From contig DGXN01000032.1 of assembly GCA_002396335.1 (NCBI GenBank), positions 1-43,104 of the forward strand: a stretch of DNA of 43,104 bases, written 5' to 3'. Position numbers and translations under genes: made by a program. The notes beneath the pieces were generated by a model. It saw only the letters and a program-made list of their open reading frames with translations, searched no databases and was not told the origin of the DNA. Positions 1-8,202 of this stretch are shown piece by piece (the stretch's first letter is position 1; every line of letters begins with the position of its first letter). This stretch comes from Bacteroidales bacterium UBA4231 (GTDB taxonomy: Bacteria > Bacteroidota > Bacteroidia > Bacteroidales > UBA932).

Positions 1-330
1 ATCCACCGCATCACCTGCCCCAACGCCGCCCGGCTGCTGGAGATGTTCCCATACCGCATCCAGAAGGTCCGCTGGGCCGACACGCCTTCCAGCGGGTCGT
101 TCCAGGTGGGCCTGAAGATCGTGGCCGACGAAGAGAGCGCAAGCGCCCGCATCCTGGAGGTGGTAGGCCAGTTCAAGGCCTCCATCCGCAGTTTTGTGGT
201 CACGGAGAATCCGCGCAGCGGCACGTGGGAGGTACAGCTCAAACTCTCCGTCCCTTCCAATCTGGAACTGGACAAAGTCGTCTCCCAGATCCGCGCCCAG
301 CGGCATGTCGTGAAAGTTTCCCGGCAGTAA
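1..330 (+). CDS. RelA/SpoT-family (p)ppGpp synthetase/hydrolase, C-terminal fragment
   Basis: The first 109 residues visible are the end of a longer protein that starts before the window; the frame is open from base 1. The segment begins IHRITCPNAARLL, the junction typical of the C-terminal regulatory half of Rel/SpoT proteins. It continues into a roughly 75-residue ACT-type fold (FQVGLKIVADEE..., VQLKLSV...) ending in VVKVSRQ. In this family the ACT domain senses the ribosome or amino-acid state and controls the N-terminal ppGpp hydrolase and synthetase domains in the cytoplasm. The stop lies only 2 bases from the convergent uvrB stop, with no terminator between them. Identification rests on the motif and fold pattern only, since the catalytic domains are outside the window. 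Confidence 0.85.
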   Translation: MHRITCPNAARLLEMFPYRIQKVRWADTPSSGSFQVGLKIVADEESASARILEVVGQFKASIRSFVVTENPRSGTWEVQLKLSVPSNLELDKVVSQIRAQRHVVKVSRQ

Positions 331-332
331 AT

Positions 333-2531
333 CTAGCGGTCGGACCAGACTTTGAGATATTGCTGGAGGGCCCACATTTCGTCACGGTAGCGGGCTGCAA
401 CGGTGAAATCGAGGTCGGCGGCGGCTTTCTGCATCTTGCGTTTGGCTTCGTCGGCCGCTTTTTCCACCTGTTCGCGGGACATGGAGCGGATGACCGGGTC
501 CTGCAGCACGGCGGCCAGGTCGGCCGCAATATAACCGTCCACATAGGCCGATGTCCCTTCGCGGCGGGCGTCGTGTCCGAGCCCCACGGAGACATCGCCT
601 TTCCCCAGTTCGGAGGCGCTGGGAACGTATTCCGGATCGGAGACGGAATCCTTCGCGCTGACGTGGCCGGTAACGCTGTTTCTGAGCGCCGGATTCAGGA
701 AACCGCTCAGGTGGGTGGTGTCTTCGCCGGAGCGGACCAGCTCGCTCATCAGGGCGTTGGCCCGGACCGAGACCTGTTTGGGCGTAATACCGTGTAACTT
801 ATTGTATTCCTGCTGTTTGGTACGGCGCCGGGCGGTCTCGCGAATGGTTTCTTCCATGGACTGGGTCACCGTGTCGGCATACATGATCACGAGGCCGTTG
901 AGGTTGCGGGCTGCGCGGCCGGCGGTCTGGGTGAGGGCGCGGCCGCTGCGCAGGAAGCCTTCCTTGTCGGCATCCAGGATGGCCACCAGCGAGACCGTGG
1001 GGATGTCCAGGCCTTCACGCAGGAGATTGACGCCGATCAGCACGTCGAACAGGCCGTTCTTGAAATCCTCGATGATTTCCACCCGCTCGGCGGTGTCCAC
1101 GTCGGAGTGGATGTACCGGCAGCGGACGCCGGCCTTCGTGAAGTAACTGTCCAGTTCTTCGGCCATGCGCTTGGTGAGGGTGGTCACGAGGACGCGTTCG
1201 TCTTTTTCGGCCCGCTGGCGGATTTCTTCCATCAGGTCGTCCACCTGGTTCTTGGTGGGACGCACTTCGATGGGCGGGTCCAGCAGGCCGGTGGGGCGGA
1301 CAATCTGCTCCACCACGAGCCCCTCGGATTTCTCCAGTTCATAGTCGGCCGGAGTGGCGCTCACATAGACGGTCTGGCCGGTGACGGCCTCGAATTCGTC
1401 GAAGGTCAGCGGCCGGTTGTCGCTGGCTGCGGGGAGGCGGAAGCCATATTCCACCAGGGTCTCCTTGCGGGAATGGTCGCCGCCGTACATGGCGCGGATC
1501 TGCGGCAGGGTGACATGGCTCTCGTCGATGAACACGAGAAAGTCCTTCGGGAAGTAGTCGATGAGGGTGAAGGGACGCTGTCCGGGCTTCCGGCCGTCGA
1601 AGTAGCGGGAATAGTTCTCCACGCCGGGGCAGTAGCCCATCTCCTTGATCATCTCGATGTCGTATTCCACCCGCTGCTTGAGTCTCTTGGCTTCCAGGTA
1701 TTTGCCGACGGATTCGAAATACTCCACCTGTTTCACCAGGTCGTCCTGGATCTGGCTCACGGCCTTGGCGCCTTTCTCCTTGGATGTGACGAAGTTCTTG
1801 GCCGGATAGAGGTCAATCTTGTCCATCTCCTCGAAGATGGCGCCCGTCACCGGGTCGATCAGGGCGATGCGGTCCACCTCGTCGCCGAAGAATTCGATGC
1901 GGGCGGCATAGTCGGCACCGCCGAGGAAAATGTCCACGGTGTCGCCCCGGACGCGGAAGCTGCCGCGCTTGAAGTCCGTCTCCGTGCGGTAGTAGAGGGC
2001 GTCCACGATCTTGTACAGGAGACGTGTCATGGACATCTGCTCTCCGCGCCGCACCGTGACCGTCTGGTCGTGGAAGTCGTCCGGATTGCCGATTCCGTAC
2101 AGGCAGCTCACCGACGAAATCACAATCACATCCCGCCGTCCGCTCATCAGGGCCGATGCCGCGCTGACCCTGAGCTCGTCGATTTTGTCGTTGATGCTGA
2201 GGTCTTTCTCGATATAGGTATCAGTGGTGGGAATATACGCCTCCGGCTGATAATAGTCGTAGTAGGAGACGAAATATTCCACGGCATTGTCGGGGAAGAA
2301 GGCTTTGAACTCGCCGTAGAGCTGCGCCGCCAGGGTCTTGTTGTGACTCAGGATGAGGGCGGGCCGCTGAAGGCGCTCGATGACATTAGCCATGGTGAAG
2401 GTTTTGCCGGAACCGGTCACCCCCAGGAGGGTAACGTCCTGGACGCCTTGCTGCAGGGCCCGGCAAAGCTGGTCGATGGCTTCCGGCTGGTCGCCGGAGG
2501 GTTTATAGTCGGATTGGAGTCTGAAGTTCAT
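333..2531 (-). CDS. uvrB: UvrABC system protein B (excinuclease helicase subunit)
   Basis: Product of 732 residues that loads onto damaged DNA with UvrA and positions UvrC for incision in nucleotide excision repair. The start [19 protein letters not shown] is the conserved UvrB N-terminus; the frame stays open far upstream through the neighbouring ompA gene, but that extension is spurious. Visible motifs are Walker A GVTGSGKT, the beta-hairpin [15 protein letters not shown]-like [10 protein letters not shown], helicase motif [11 protein letters not shown] and a C-terminal UVR domain ([16 protein letters not shown]). The linker between the helicase core and the UVR domain is about 40-50 residues longer than I expect (see findings). 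A TATCTTTG box at 2550-2557 on the minus strand places transcription just upstream of this start. Confidence 0.97.
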   Translation of the reverse strand: MNFRLQSDYKPSGDQPEAIDQLCRALQQGVQDVTLLGVTGSGKTFTMANVIERLQRPALILSHNKTLAAQLYGEFKAFFPDNAVEYFVSYYDYYQPEAYIPTTDTYIEKDLSINDKIDELRVSAASALMSGRRDVIVISSVSCLYGIGNPDDFHDQTVTVRRGEQMSMTRLLYKIVDALYYRTETDFKRGSFRVRGDTVDIFLGGADYAARIEFFGDEVDRIALIDPVTGAIFEEMDKIDLYPAKNFVTSKEKGAKAVSQIQDDLVKQVEYFESVGKYLEAKRLKQRVEYDIEMIKEMGYCPGVENYSRYFDGRKPGQRPFTLIDYFPKDFLVFIDESHVTLPQIRAMYGGDHSRKETLVEYGFRLPAASDNRPLTFDEFEAVTGQTVYVSATPADYELEKSEGLVVEQIVRPTGLLDPPIEVRPTKNQVDDLMEEIRQRAEKDERVLVTTLTKRMAEELDSYFTKAGVRCRYIHSDVDTAERVEIIEDFKNGLFDVLIGVNLLREGLDIPTVSLVAILDADKEGFLRSGRALTQTAGRAARNLNGLVIMYADTVTQSMEETIRETARRRTKQQEYNKLHGITPKQVSVRANALMSELVRSGEDTTHLSGFLNPALRNSVTGHVSAKDSVSDPEYVPSASELGKGDVSVGLGHDARREGTSAYVDGYIAADLAAVLQDPVIRSMSREQVEKAADEAKRKMQKAAADLDFTVAARYRDEMWALQQYLKVWSDR

Positions 2532-2549
2532 GATATAAGGTTCCGGACG

Positions 2550-2557
2550 CAAAGATA
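2550..2557 (-). promoter_or_regulatory. Bacteroidota -7 box for uvrB
   Basis: TATCTTTG read on the minus strand, 19 bases upstream of the uvrB ATG. It matches the TAnnTTTG consensus. No good TTTG -33 element sits at the right distance, so this is a single-box call. Confidence 0.55.
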
Positions 2558-2594
2558 CATCACTTTCAAAAATTTTAAAAAATAATCCGCGAAA

Positions 2595-2626
2595 TTTGGT
2601 GCTGTGAAAAAAAATATCTAAATTTG
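2595..2626 (+). promoter_or_regulatory. Promoter of first OmpA gene
   Basis: TTTG at 2595-2598 and TAAATTTG at 2619-2626, 20 bases apart, match the Bacteroidota sigma-ABfr-type consensus. The predicted start of transcription gives a leader of about 50 bases before the ATG at 2685, longer than most leaders in this window. Confidence 0.7.
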
Positions 2627-2684
2627 CGGTGTTTAGTGGCATTGGGCCTGAAAGAATTAAAATAATTATAGTTAATACTTTATT

Positions 2685-3905
2685 ATGAAAGGTATCAAAA
2701 TGTTCTTCGGAGTTCTTGCAGCTGCAAGCCTCCTCTTCTCTGTGAACGCTTACGCTCAGGAGAATGCAAACCGTGACGAAAACGGTAAAGTTGTCCGTGG
2801 TGCTTACGAGACCAACAAGGCCTTCGACAACACCTACATCGAGCTCGGCGCTGGTATCAACAGCGTTATGCCTTCTCTCCGTCAGCCTAATGGTTGGGGT
2901 GGTATCGGCCTCGGCACCGCTATCAACTTCGGCAAATGGTGGACCCCTGCAGTCGGTATGCGTCTGGGTTGGCACGGCCTCTGGAACAATTCCAAGGTTA
3001 ATTTCACCCAGCCCAACATCGCCGCTGGCAACAACTTCGGTTTCAACTACTTCCACGGCGACCTGATGTGGAACATCTCCAACAGCATCGGCGGTTACAA
3101 AGAGACCCGTTTCTGGGACTTCATCCCTTATGTGACCATGGGTGCCCTGAACCTCAGCGAGCAGATCTTCTCCATCAAGGGTAACTGGGAGTATGCTGCA
3201 GGTGTCGGCCTCATCAACAACCTCCGCCTCAGCGACCGCATCGACCTGAACATCGACCTGCAGGCCCTCGTAGGCAAAGGCCACGCTTACACTGAGAACG
3301 CCGGCCGCTTCATCATCTATCCCAGCGCCACCGTCGGCCTCGCCTTCAACCTCGGCAAGACTGGCTTCGACCGTCACAGCTCCATCACCCCTGTCGTGAT
3401 CCCTGTGCCCTTCACCACCGACCAGTACAACGCCCTCGCTGACAAAGTGGCTGCCCTCGAGAAAGAGAACGCCGCCCTCAAGGACAAGATCGCTGCCCTC
3501 GAGAACGAGCTCGCTCCTTACAAGAACCTCGTAAACGGCCAGACCTACCTCTACGAGAACGGCACCTTCACTGCTGTTGACGTTACCCCTGGCGCTCCCG
3601 TCAGCGTATACTTCGACTGCGGTTCCTCCAAGCTCTCCGCCCGTGAGAAAGCTCACCTGGAGTACTTCGCCAACAACCTCGTCAACGGTGACACCAAGCT
3701 CTCCGTCAACGGTTACGCCGACAAGCAGACCGGTTCCGCCAAGCGCAACCAGACCCTGTCCGAGCAGCGCGTAAAGACCGTCGTCGACCTCCTCACCAAG
3801 GCTGGTGCCAACGAGGCCAACATCGAGACTGCCGCTCACGGTTCCTCCGTACAGCCCTTCGACGGCGCTGCCAAGAACCGCGTGGTTACCATCGAGGTCA
3901 AGTAA
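2685..3905 (+). CDS. OmpA-family outer membrane protein (copy 1)
   Basis: Product of 406 residues. A signal peptide ([17 protein letters not shown]..., cleavage near AYAQ, residues 22-25) is followed by a beta-barrel-like region of about 200 residues rich in alternating aromatic strands. Next comes a short heptad-like coiled coil ([27 protein letters not shown]) and a C-terminal OmpA peptidoglycan-binding domain ([21 protein letters not shown], then [21 protein letters not shown]). The family anchors the outer membrane to peptidoglycan. Codon use is strongly biased to C-ending codons, suggesting high expression. It has its own promoter and terminator and is followed by a close paralogue at 4025. 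The exact physiological role is not deducible. Confidence 0.92.
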   Translation: MKGIKMFFGVLAAASLLFSVNAYAQENANRDENGKVVRGAYETNKAFDNTYIELGAGINSVMPSLRQPNGWGGIGLGTAINFGKWWTPAVGMRLGWHGLWNNSKVNFTQPNIAAGNNFGFNYFHGDLMWNISNSIGGYKETRFWDFIPYVTMGALNLSEQIFSIKGNWEYAAGVGLINNLRLSDRIDLNIDLQALVGKGHAYTENAGRFIIYPSATVGLAFNLGKTGFDRHSSITPVVIPVPFTTDQYNALADKVAALEKENAALKDKIAALENELAPYKNLVNGQTYLYENGTFTAVDVTPGAPVSVYFDCGSSKLSAREKAHLEYFANNLVNGDTKLSVNGYADKQTGSAKRNQTLSEQRVKTVVDLLTKAGANEANIETAAHGSSVQPFDGAAKNRVVTIEVK

Positions 3906-3925
3906 GTTTATCTTACCATTCATCC

Positions 3926-3957
3926 TTAAAAAGCACCTTTTCGGAGGTGCTTTTTTT
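3926..3957 (+). terminator. Intrinsic terminator after OmpA copy 1
   Basis: An 8-bp stem (AAGCACCT / AGGTGCTT, 3931-3938 with 3945-3952) with a 6-base loop is followed by a T run. The T run also contains the TTTG -33 element of the next gene's promoter. Confidence 0.85.
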
Positions 3958-3985
3958 GTATTTCGGCAAAAACTTTATAAATTTG
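3955..3985 (+). promoter_or_regulatory. Promoter of second OmpA gene
   Basis: TTTG at 3955-3958 and TAAATTTG at 3978-3985, exactly 19 bases apart, a consensus Bacteroidota promoter. The -33 box overlaps the T tract of the upstream terminator. Confidence 0.75.
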
Positions 3986-4024
3986 TGTTTCAAAGGATTG
4001 ACAATAATTCAGTACTGATAAATT

Positions 4025-5260
4025 ATGAAAGGTATCAAAATGTTCTTCGGAGTTCTTGCAGCTGCAAGCCTCCTGGTGTCCGTAAACGCCTTCGCCCAGG
4101 AAGACAACAACCGTGATGAGAACGGCAAAGTCGTCCGCGGCGCTTACGAGACCAACAAAGTCTTCGACAACACCTGGATCGGTATCGGTGCCGGCGTGAA
4201 CGCGCAGGTCGCCACTCCTTTCAAGGCGGAGAATCTGGGCAATATCGGCCTTTCTACCGGTATCAACTTCGGTAAATGGTGGACGCCTGCCGTCGGTATG
4301 CGTCTGGGCTGGCACGGCCTCTGGAACAACAGCAAACTGGATTTCGACGTCCAGGATGTGGACAGCGGTATTCCTTACGGCTTCAACTACTTCCACGCCG
4401 ACCTCCTCTGGAACATCTCCAACAGCATTGCCGGTTACAAAGAGTCCCGTTTCTGGAACTTTGTCCCTTACGTGACCATGGGTGCCCTTGACATCAGCAA
4501 GAGCCGCAACATCTTCGCCAAGGATGCCGGAAACAACTGGGAATATTCCGCTGGCCTCGGTCTCCTGAATGTCTTGAATGTCACCAGCCGTGTCAACCTG
4601 ACCCTGGACCTGCAGGCCCTCGTCGGAAAGAGTGCAGCGTACACCACCCATGGCGGCCGCTTCATCTTCTTCCCCAGCGCCACCATCGGCCTGGCTTTCA
4701 ACCTGGGCAAGACCAACTTCGACCGTCACAGCACCATCACTCCTCCTATGCCTCTCCCGGTTCCTTTCACCGTAGACCAGTATAACGCCCTGGCCGACAA
4801 GGTGGCCGCCCTGGAGAAGGAGAATGCCGCCCTCAAGGACAAGGCTGCCGCGCTGGAAAACCAGCTCGCTCCTTACCGCAATCTCGTGAACGGCCAGACC
4901 TATCTGTATGAGAACGGTACCTTCACGGCTGTAGACGTCAAGCCCGGTGCTCCCATCAGCGTTTACTTCGACTGTGGCTCCGCCAAGCTCTCCGCCCGTG
5001 AGAAAGCTCACCTGGAGTACTTCGTCCAGAATGTCGTGAACGGTGACACCAAACTCGCCGTCAACGGTTACGCCGACAAGCAGACCGGTTCCGCCAAGCG
5101 CAACCAGGCCCTGTCCGAGCAGCGTGCCAAGGCTGTCGTAGACCTGCTCACCAAAGCCGGTGCCAACGAAGCCAACATCGAATGCGCCGCTCACGGTGCC
5201 ACCGTGCAGCCGTTTGACAGCGCCGCCAAGAACCGCGTTGTTACCATCGAGGTCAAGTAG
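4025..5260 (+). CDS. OmpA-family outer membrane protein (copy 2)
   Basis: Product of 411 residues, paralogous to the gene at 2685 with the same architecture: signal peptide ending near AFAQ, barrel-like region, short coiled coil ([20 protein letters not shown]) and C-terminal OmpA domain ([42 protein letters not shown]). The first 50 or so coding bases are identical to copy 1, and the coiled coil and OmpA domain are nearly so. The barrel-domain segments around residues 40-75 and 150-185 diverge, as expected for surface loops. It is monocistronic, with its own promoter and terminator. Confidence 0.92.
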   Translation: MKGIKMFFGVLAAASLLVSVNAFAQEDNNRDENGKVVRGAYETNKVFDNTWIGIGAGVNAQVATPFKAENLGNIGLSTGINFGKWWTPAVGMRLGWHGLWNNSKLDFDVQDVDSGIPYGFNYFHADLLWNISNSIAGYKESRFWNFVPYVTMGALDISKSRNIFAKDAGNNWEYSAGLGLLNVLNVTSRVNLTLDLQALVGKSAAYTTHGGRFIFFPSATIGLAFNLGKTNFDRHSTITPPMPLPVPFTVDQYNALADKVAALEKENAALKDKAAALENQLAPYRNLVNGQTYLYENGTFTAVDVKPGAPISVYFDCGSAKLSAREKAHLEYFVQNVVNGDTKLAVNGYADKQTGSAKRNQALSEQRAKAVVDLLTKAGANEANIECAAHGATVQPFDSAAKNRVVTIEVK

Positions 5261-5277
5261 GCGCTCCGCTGAAGCAT

Positions 5278-5313
5278 AAAAAAGGCATCTTCTTTACGGA
5301 GATGCCTTTTTTT
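5278..5313 (+). terminator. Intrinsic terminator after OmpA copy 2
   Basis: A 9-bp stem (AAGGCATCT / AGATGCCTT) with a loop of about 9 bases is followed by a run of T. The A-rich left flank would also let it work for the convergent minus-strand operon ending at 5319. Confidence 0.85.
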
Positions 5314-5318
5314 GCGCG

Positions 5319-6203
5319 TTATTTTCCGAAGCGTTTCAGGAGAATGTCGTAGGCGTCTATGCGGCGGTCCCGCAGGAAGGGCCATCCGCGGCGTACGTAT
5401 TCGCACTGCTCCATGTCCACCTTTACCACGTGGACGCCTTCTTCCGCTTTCTCAAACTCGGTCAGGAGTTCGCCTTGGGCGCCGGTGGCAAAGGAATGGC
5501 CCCAGAAGTCGATGCCGGTGGAATGACCGGTGGGATCCGGTTCGACGCCGGTGCGGTTGACGGTGATGACCGGAAGGCCGTTTGCGACGCTGTGGCCGCG
5601 CTGGACCAGCTGCCAGGCCTGGCGCTGCTGTGCCTGCTCCCAGTCGGGGTCGGTGGGGACGCCGCCGATTGCGGTAGGATAGATGAGGAGCTCGGCCCCG
5701 TTCAGGGCCATGGCGCGGGCTGCCTCAGGGTACCACTGGTCCCAGCAGACGAGAACGCCCAGTGTGCCGACCGACGTCTTGATGGGCTGGAAACCCAGGT
5801 CGCCGGGGGTGAAATAGAATTTCTCGTAGAACAGAGGGTCGTCCGGGATGTGCATCTTGCGGTATTTTCCGGCAATGGTGCCGTCTTTTTCCAGCACGAC
5901 GGCCGTGTTGTGGTAGATTCCGGGCGTGCGCCGCTCAAAGAGGGAAAGCACAATCACAACGCCCAGTTCCTTGGCCAGTGCGCCGAACGTGTCGGTGGAG
6001 GGGCCGGGAATGGGTTCGGCCAGGTCGCAGAGCTTGGCGTTCTCTTCCTGGCAGAAGTACAGGCTGTTGTGCAGTTCCTGCAGGACGACCAGCTGGGCTC
6101 CCTGTGCGGCAGCCTCGCGGATATAACCTTTCAGGCGGGCGATGTTGTCCTCGATGTCGCCGGTGCAATGCTGTTGCACTAGGCCGATAGAAAGCGTTCT
6201 CAT
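5319..6203 (-). CDS. aguB: N-carbamoylputrescine amidase (carbon-nitrogen hydrolase)
   Basis: Product of 294 residues, a typical length for AguB. It hydrolyses N-carbamoylputrescine to putrescine, CO2 and ammonia in the cytoplasm. The nitrilase-family triad is visible: E43 (LQELHNSLYF), K116 (KYRKMHIPDDP) and C153 (LVCWDQWYPEAARAMAL). The start MRTLSIGLVQ is chosen because its ATG overlaps the upstream HAD gene stop (TAATG) and matches the family N-terminus; the frame is open further upstream but lies inside the HAD gene. It sits in one operon with aguA, which makes its substrate, and that context supports this assignment over other nitrilase-family amidases. Confidence 0.92.
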   Translation of the reverse strand: MRTLSIGLVQQHCTGDIEDNIARLKGYIREAAAQGAQLVVLQELHNSLYFCQEENAKLCDLAEPIPGPSTDTFGALAKELGVVIVLSLFERRTPGIYHNTAVVLEKDGTIAGKYRKMHIPDDPLFYEKFYFTPGDLGFQPIKTSVGTLGVLVCWDQWYPEAARAMALNGAELLIYPTAIGGVPTDPDWEQAQQRQAWQLVQRGHSVANGLPVITVNRTGVEPDPTGHSTGIDFWGHSFATGAQGELLTEFEKAEEGVHVVKVDMEQCEYVRRGWPFLRDRRIDAYDILLKRFGK

Positions 6204-7042
6204 TATTTGTAGCGGCTGAATTGACGGAGTTCGTTGTCCGCCTTGATTTTGTCGATAATGGCGCACACCAGGCGGAAGGTGCGGCTGTCTTTGGTGTAGG
6301 AGGCCGGCGTGATAAAGTTGACACGGCCCTGGCGCAGGAGTTTCCGCGCGGTTTCCTTTTTCTTCGGACGGGCGGGGTCGAACACGGCGATGGCATTGCC
6401 GCCGAACATGTTCACCAGCTTCATGGAGGGGACGTCGGTGTCTCCGTCGCCGAAGTAGATCATATTGGTAAAGGGGATGCGCTTGGCGTCGTCGGCCATG
6501 GATTCGTTCACTTTCTGGGCGTCGCGGGACGAGAAAATGCCTTTCTGGATCTTGAAAAGGTATTGGGTCTTGGCGGTGTAGTCCACGGCGATACCGGGCC
6601 ATTCGGCCTCGCCTTTTTCGTCATAGATGAAGCTGCCGGCGAAAATGTGCTTGAATTCCCGTGCGATGGGGGAGCCTTCGATGATTTCCGTAAGGCCGGA
6701 GGAGTTGATGTAGTGCTCGATGACTACGCCGTGTGCCTTTCCGTACTCGTCGATATTGTGGAACCATTCGCGGACGCCTTCGTAGAGCTTGATGTCGGCC
6801 CCGTATTTCTTGAATCCTTCGCGGGTGAGGCAGATGTGGTTTTTCCGGGCTTCGTCGAACATTAACTTCATGTAAGCCAGGATGTTGGAGGCATCCTGCC
6901 CTTTTGCGATGCCGTCGCTTTTGGCCCAGAATTCCTCCGGCGTCTGGCCGATGGCCTGGATGAAGCCGAACTCCTGCATGTTGCCCGGCGACAGGGTGCC
7001 GTCGAAGTCATAGATGAGGCCGATGATGGGTTTTCTTCTCAT
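6203..7042 (-). CDS. HAD-superfamily hydrolase (phosphatase-like)
   Basis: Product of 279 residues. Motif I is YDFDGTLSPG (nucleophile D12, acid/base D14) near the N-terminus, and the acidic motif is YFGDGDTDVPSMKLV. A large helical cap lies between them. The family acts on phosphate monoesters, but the substrate is not apparent. The gene is placed between aguA and aguB: its start is 6 bases from the aguA stop and its stop overlaps the aguB start by one base, so it is surely cotranscribed with putrescine synthesis. Whether it dephosphorylates a polyamine-related metabolite is only inference. Confidence 0.85.
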   Translation of the reverse strand: MRRKPIIGLIYDFDGTLSPGNMQEFGFIQAIGQTPEEFWAKSDGIAKGQDASNILAYMKLMFDEARKNHICLTREGFKKYGADIKLYEGVREWFHNIDEYGKAHGVVIEHYINSSGLTEIIEGSPIAREFKHIFAGSFIYDEKGEAEWPGIAVDYTAKTQYLFKIQKGIFSSRDAQKVNESMADDAKRIPFTNMIYFGDGDTDVPSMKLVNMFGGNAIAVFDPARPKKKETARKLLRQGRVNFITPASYTKDSRTFRLVCAIIDKIKADNELRQFSRYK

Positions 7043-7048
7043 AGGGAC

Positions 7049-8077
7049 TTACCACCCTTTCGGGTAATTCATGGTGATACAGTGAAGACCACCGTGGCCC
7101 GACAGGAGGGCGCGGCAGTCGATGATTTCTACCTTTCGGCCGGGGAAGGCCTTGCGTAACTGTCCGGCAGCCAGCCCGTCCAGCGGAGAGGCCGCTCCGG
7201 GAAGGAGCACGGCGCCGTTCAGGATAAGGAAGTTGGCATAAGAGGCCGGAAGGCGATAGTCTTCCAGATACAGGGGCTCCGGAAGGGGCAGGGGAATGAG
7301 CCGATACGGCTTTCCCTCCAGCGTGCGGAAGGTCCGGAGCTGCTCCTCCATTGCCTTCAGGGAGGCGTAATTCTCGTCGGCAGGGTTGTCGCAGGCGGTG
7401 TAGGCAATGGTTTCCCGGTCGCAGAAACGGGCCAGGATGTCCACGTGGCTGTCGGTGTCGTCGCCCTGGATGGTGCCGTAATCCAGCCAGAGGATGCGCT
7501 TCAGGCCGAAAGCCTTGCCCAGATGGGCCTCAATCTCTTCCCGGGACATCTGCTCGTTGCGGTTCAGGGAGAGGAGGCATTCGGAAGTGGCCATGAGGGT
7601 GCCGGCTCCGTCCGTGTCGATGGAACCGCCTTCCAGGACGAAAGGACGCATGTCCACATACTGCACTTCCGGGGAGAAGGCGCCTTTGCTGTAAATGGTC
7701 CGGGTGATCTGGTTGTCCTGGGCGGCGCCGAATTTGAGGCCCCAGCCGTTGAATACAAAGTCCAGGATACATTTTTCTCCCTGCGTTCCGAAGACGGAGA
7801 TGGCGCCGTGGTCACGGGCCCAGGTGTCGTCCAGGGGAGCCTCCACCAGGCGGACGGGCAAGCCGTCAGGATTCCAGCCGCGGGCGGCCATGTCGGCCCT
7901 GGCTTCGGCTGTATTCCTGCAGACAATCAGAAGGGATTCGTACCGGACGATGGCACGGGCTACGTTCACATAACAGTCCAGTACTTTCGGGAGTTCATAC
8001 CATGCGGTGTCTTCGTGCGGCCAGGTAAGCTGCACGAAGCCTTGTTCTTCCCATTCTGCCGGTAATCTCATACGCAT
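7049..8077 (-). CDS. aguA: Agmatine deiminase
   Basis: Product of about 342 residues that converts agmatine to N-carbamoylputrescine and ammonia. Hallmarks are the N-terminal MRLPAEWEEQGFVQLTWPH, the DDTWARDHGAI substrate loop, the GGSIDTDG block, DGDDTDSH-like residues in IQGDDTDSHVD, and the C-terminal catalytic cysteine in GGLHCITMNYP (C333). The start could be the ATG at 8077 or at 8071. A TTG further upstream lies within the promoter and is excluded. A TATCTTTG box (8090-8097, minus) predicts a leader of only a few bases. It is the first gene of the putrescine operon. Confidence 0.95.
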   Translation of the reverse strand: MRMRLPAEWEEQGFVQLTWPHEDTAWYELPKVLDCYVNVARAIVRYESLLIVCRNTAEARADMAARGWNPDGLPVRLVEAPLDDTWARDHGAISVFGTQGEKCILDFVFNGWGLKFGAAQDNQITRTIYSKGAFSPEVQYVDMRPFVLEGGSIDTDGAGTLMATSECLLSLNRNEQMSREEIEAHLGKAFGLKRILWLDYGTIQGDDTDSHVDILARFCDRETIAYTACDNPADENYASLKAMEEQLRTFRTLEGKPYRLIPLPLPEPLYLEDYRLPASYANFLILNGAVLLPGAASPLDGLAAGQLRKAFPGRKVEIIDCRALLSGHGGLHCITMNYPKGW

Positions 8078-8089
8078 TCTATTAGTCTG

Positions 8090-8097
8090 CAAAGATA
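8090..8097 (-). promoter_or_regulatory. -7 box of putrescine operon
   Basis: TATCTTTG on the minus strand, 13 bases before the ATG at 8077. It implies a very short leader and helps fix the aguA start. It is divergent from the promoter of the acyl-CoA ligase. Confidence 0.65.
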
Positions 8098-8171
8098 ATC
8101 ATTTCTGCGCGATAAACGGATGAGCCGTAAGATTTTTATCCTTCCGGGACCGTTTATTCGGAAAAAATGAT

Positions 8172-8179
8172 TAAGTTTG
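8172..8179 (+). promoter_or_regulatory. -7 box of acyl-CoA ligase gene
   Basis: TAAGTTTG matches TAnnTTTG and lies 24 bases before the ATG at 8203. A possible TTTA -33 element at 8153-8156 is closer than usual. Confidence 0.5.
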
Positions 8180-8202
8180 TATGTTTTACTTAAACCGTAC
8201 TT

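Noticed and set aside
2532..3923. N-terminal extension of uvrB through the first OmpA gene
   Set aside because: UvrB starts at [15 protein letters not shown] and a promoter box lies between it and the extension. The extension is ompA antisense.
3926..5194. A 422-codon open frame antisense to the second OmpA gene
   Set aside because: It mirrors the strongly biased codons of ompA, shows only Gly/Val-rich low-complexity sequence and has a twin opposite the first OmpA copy.
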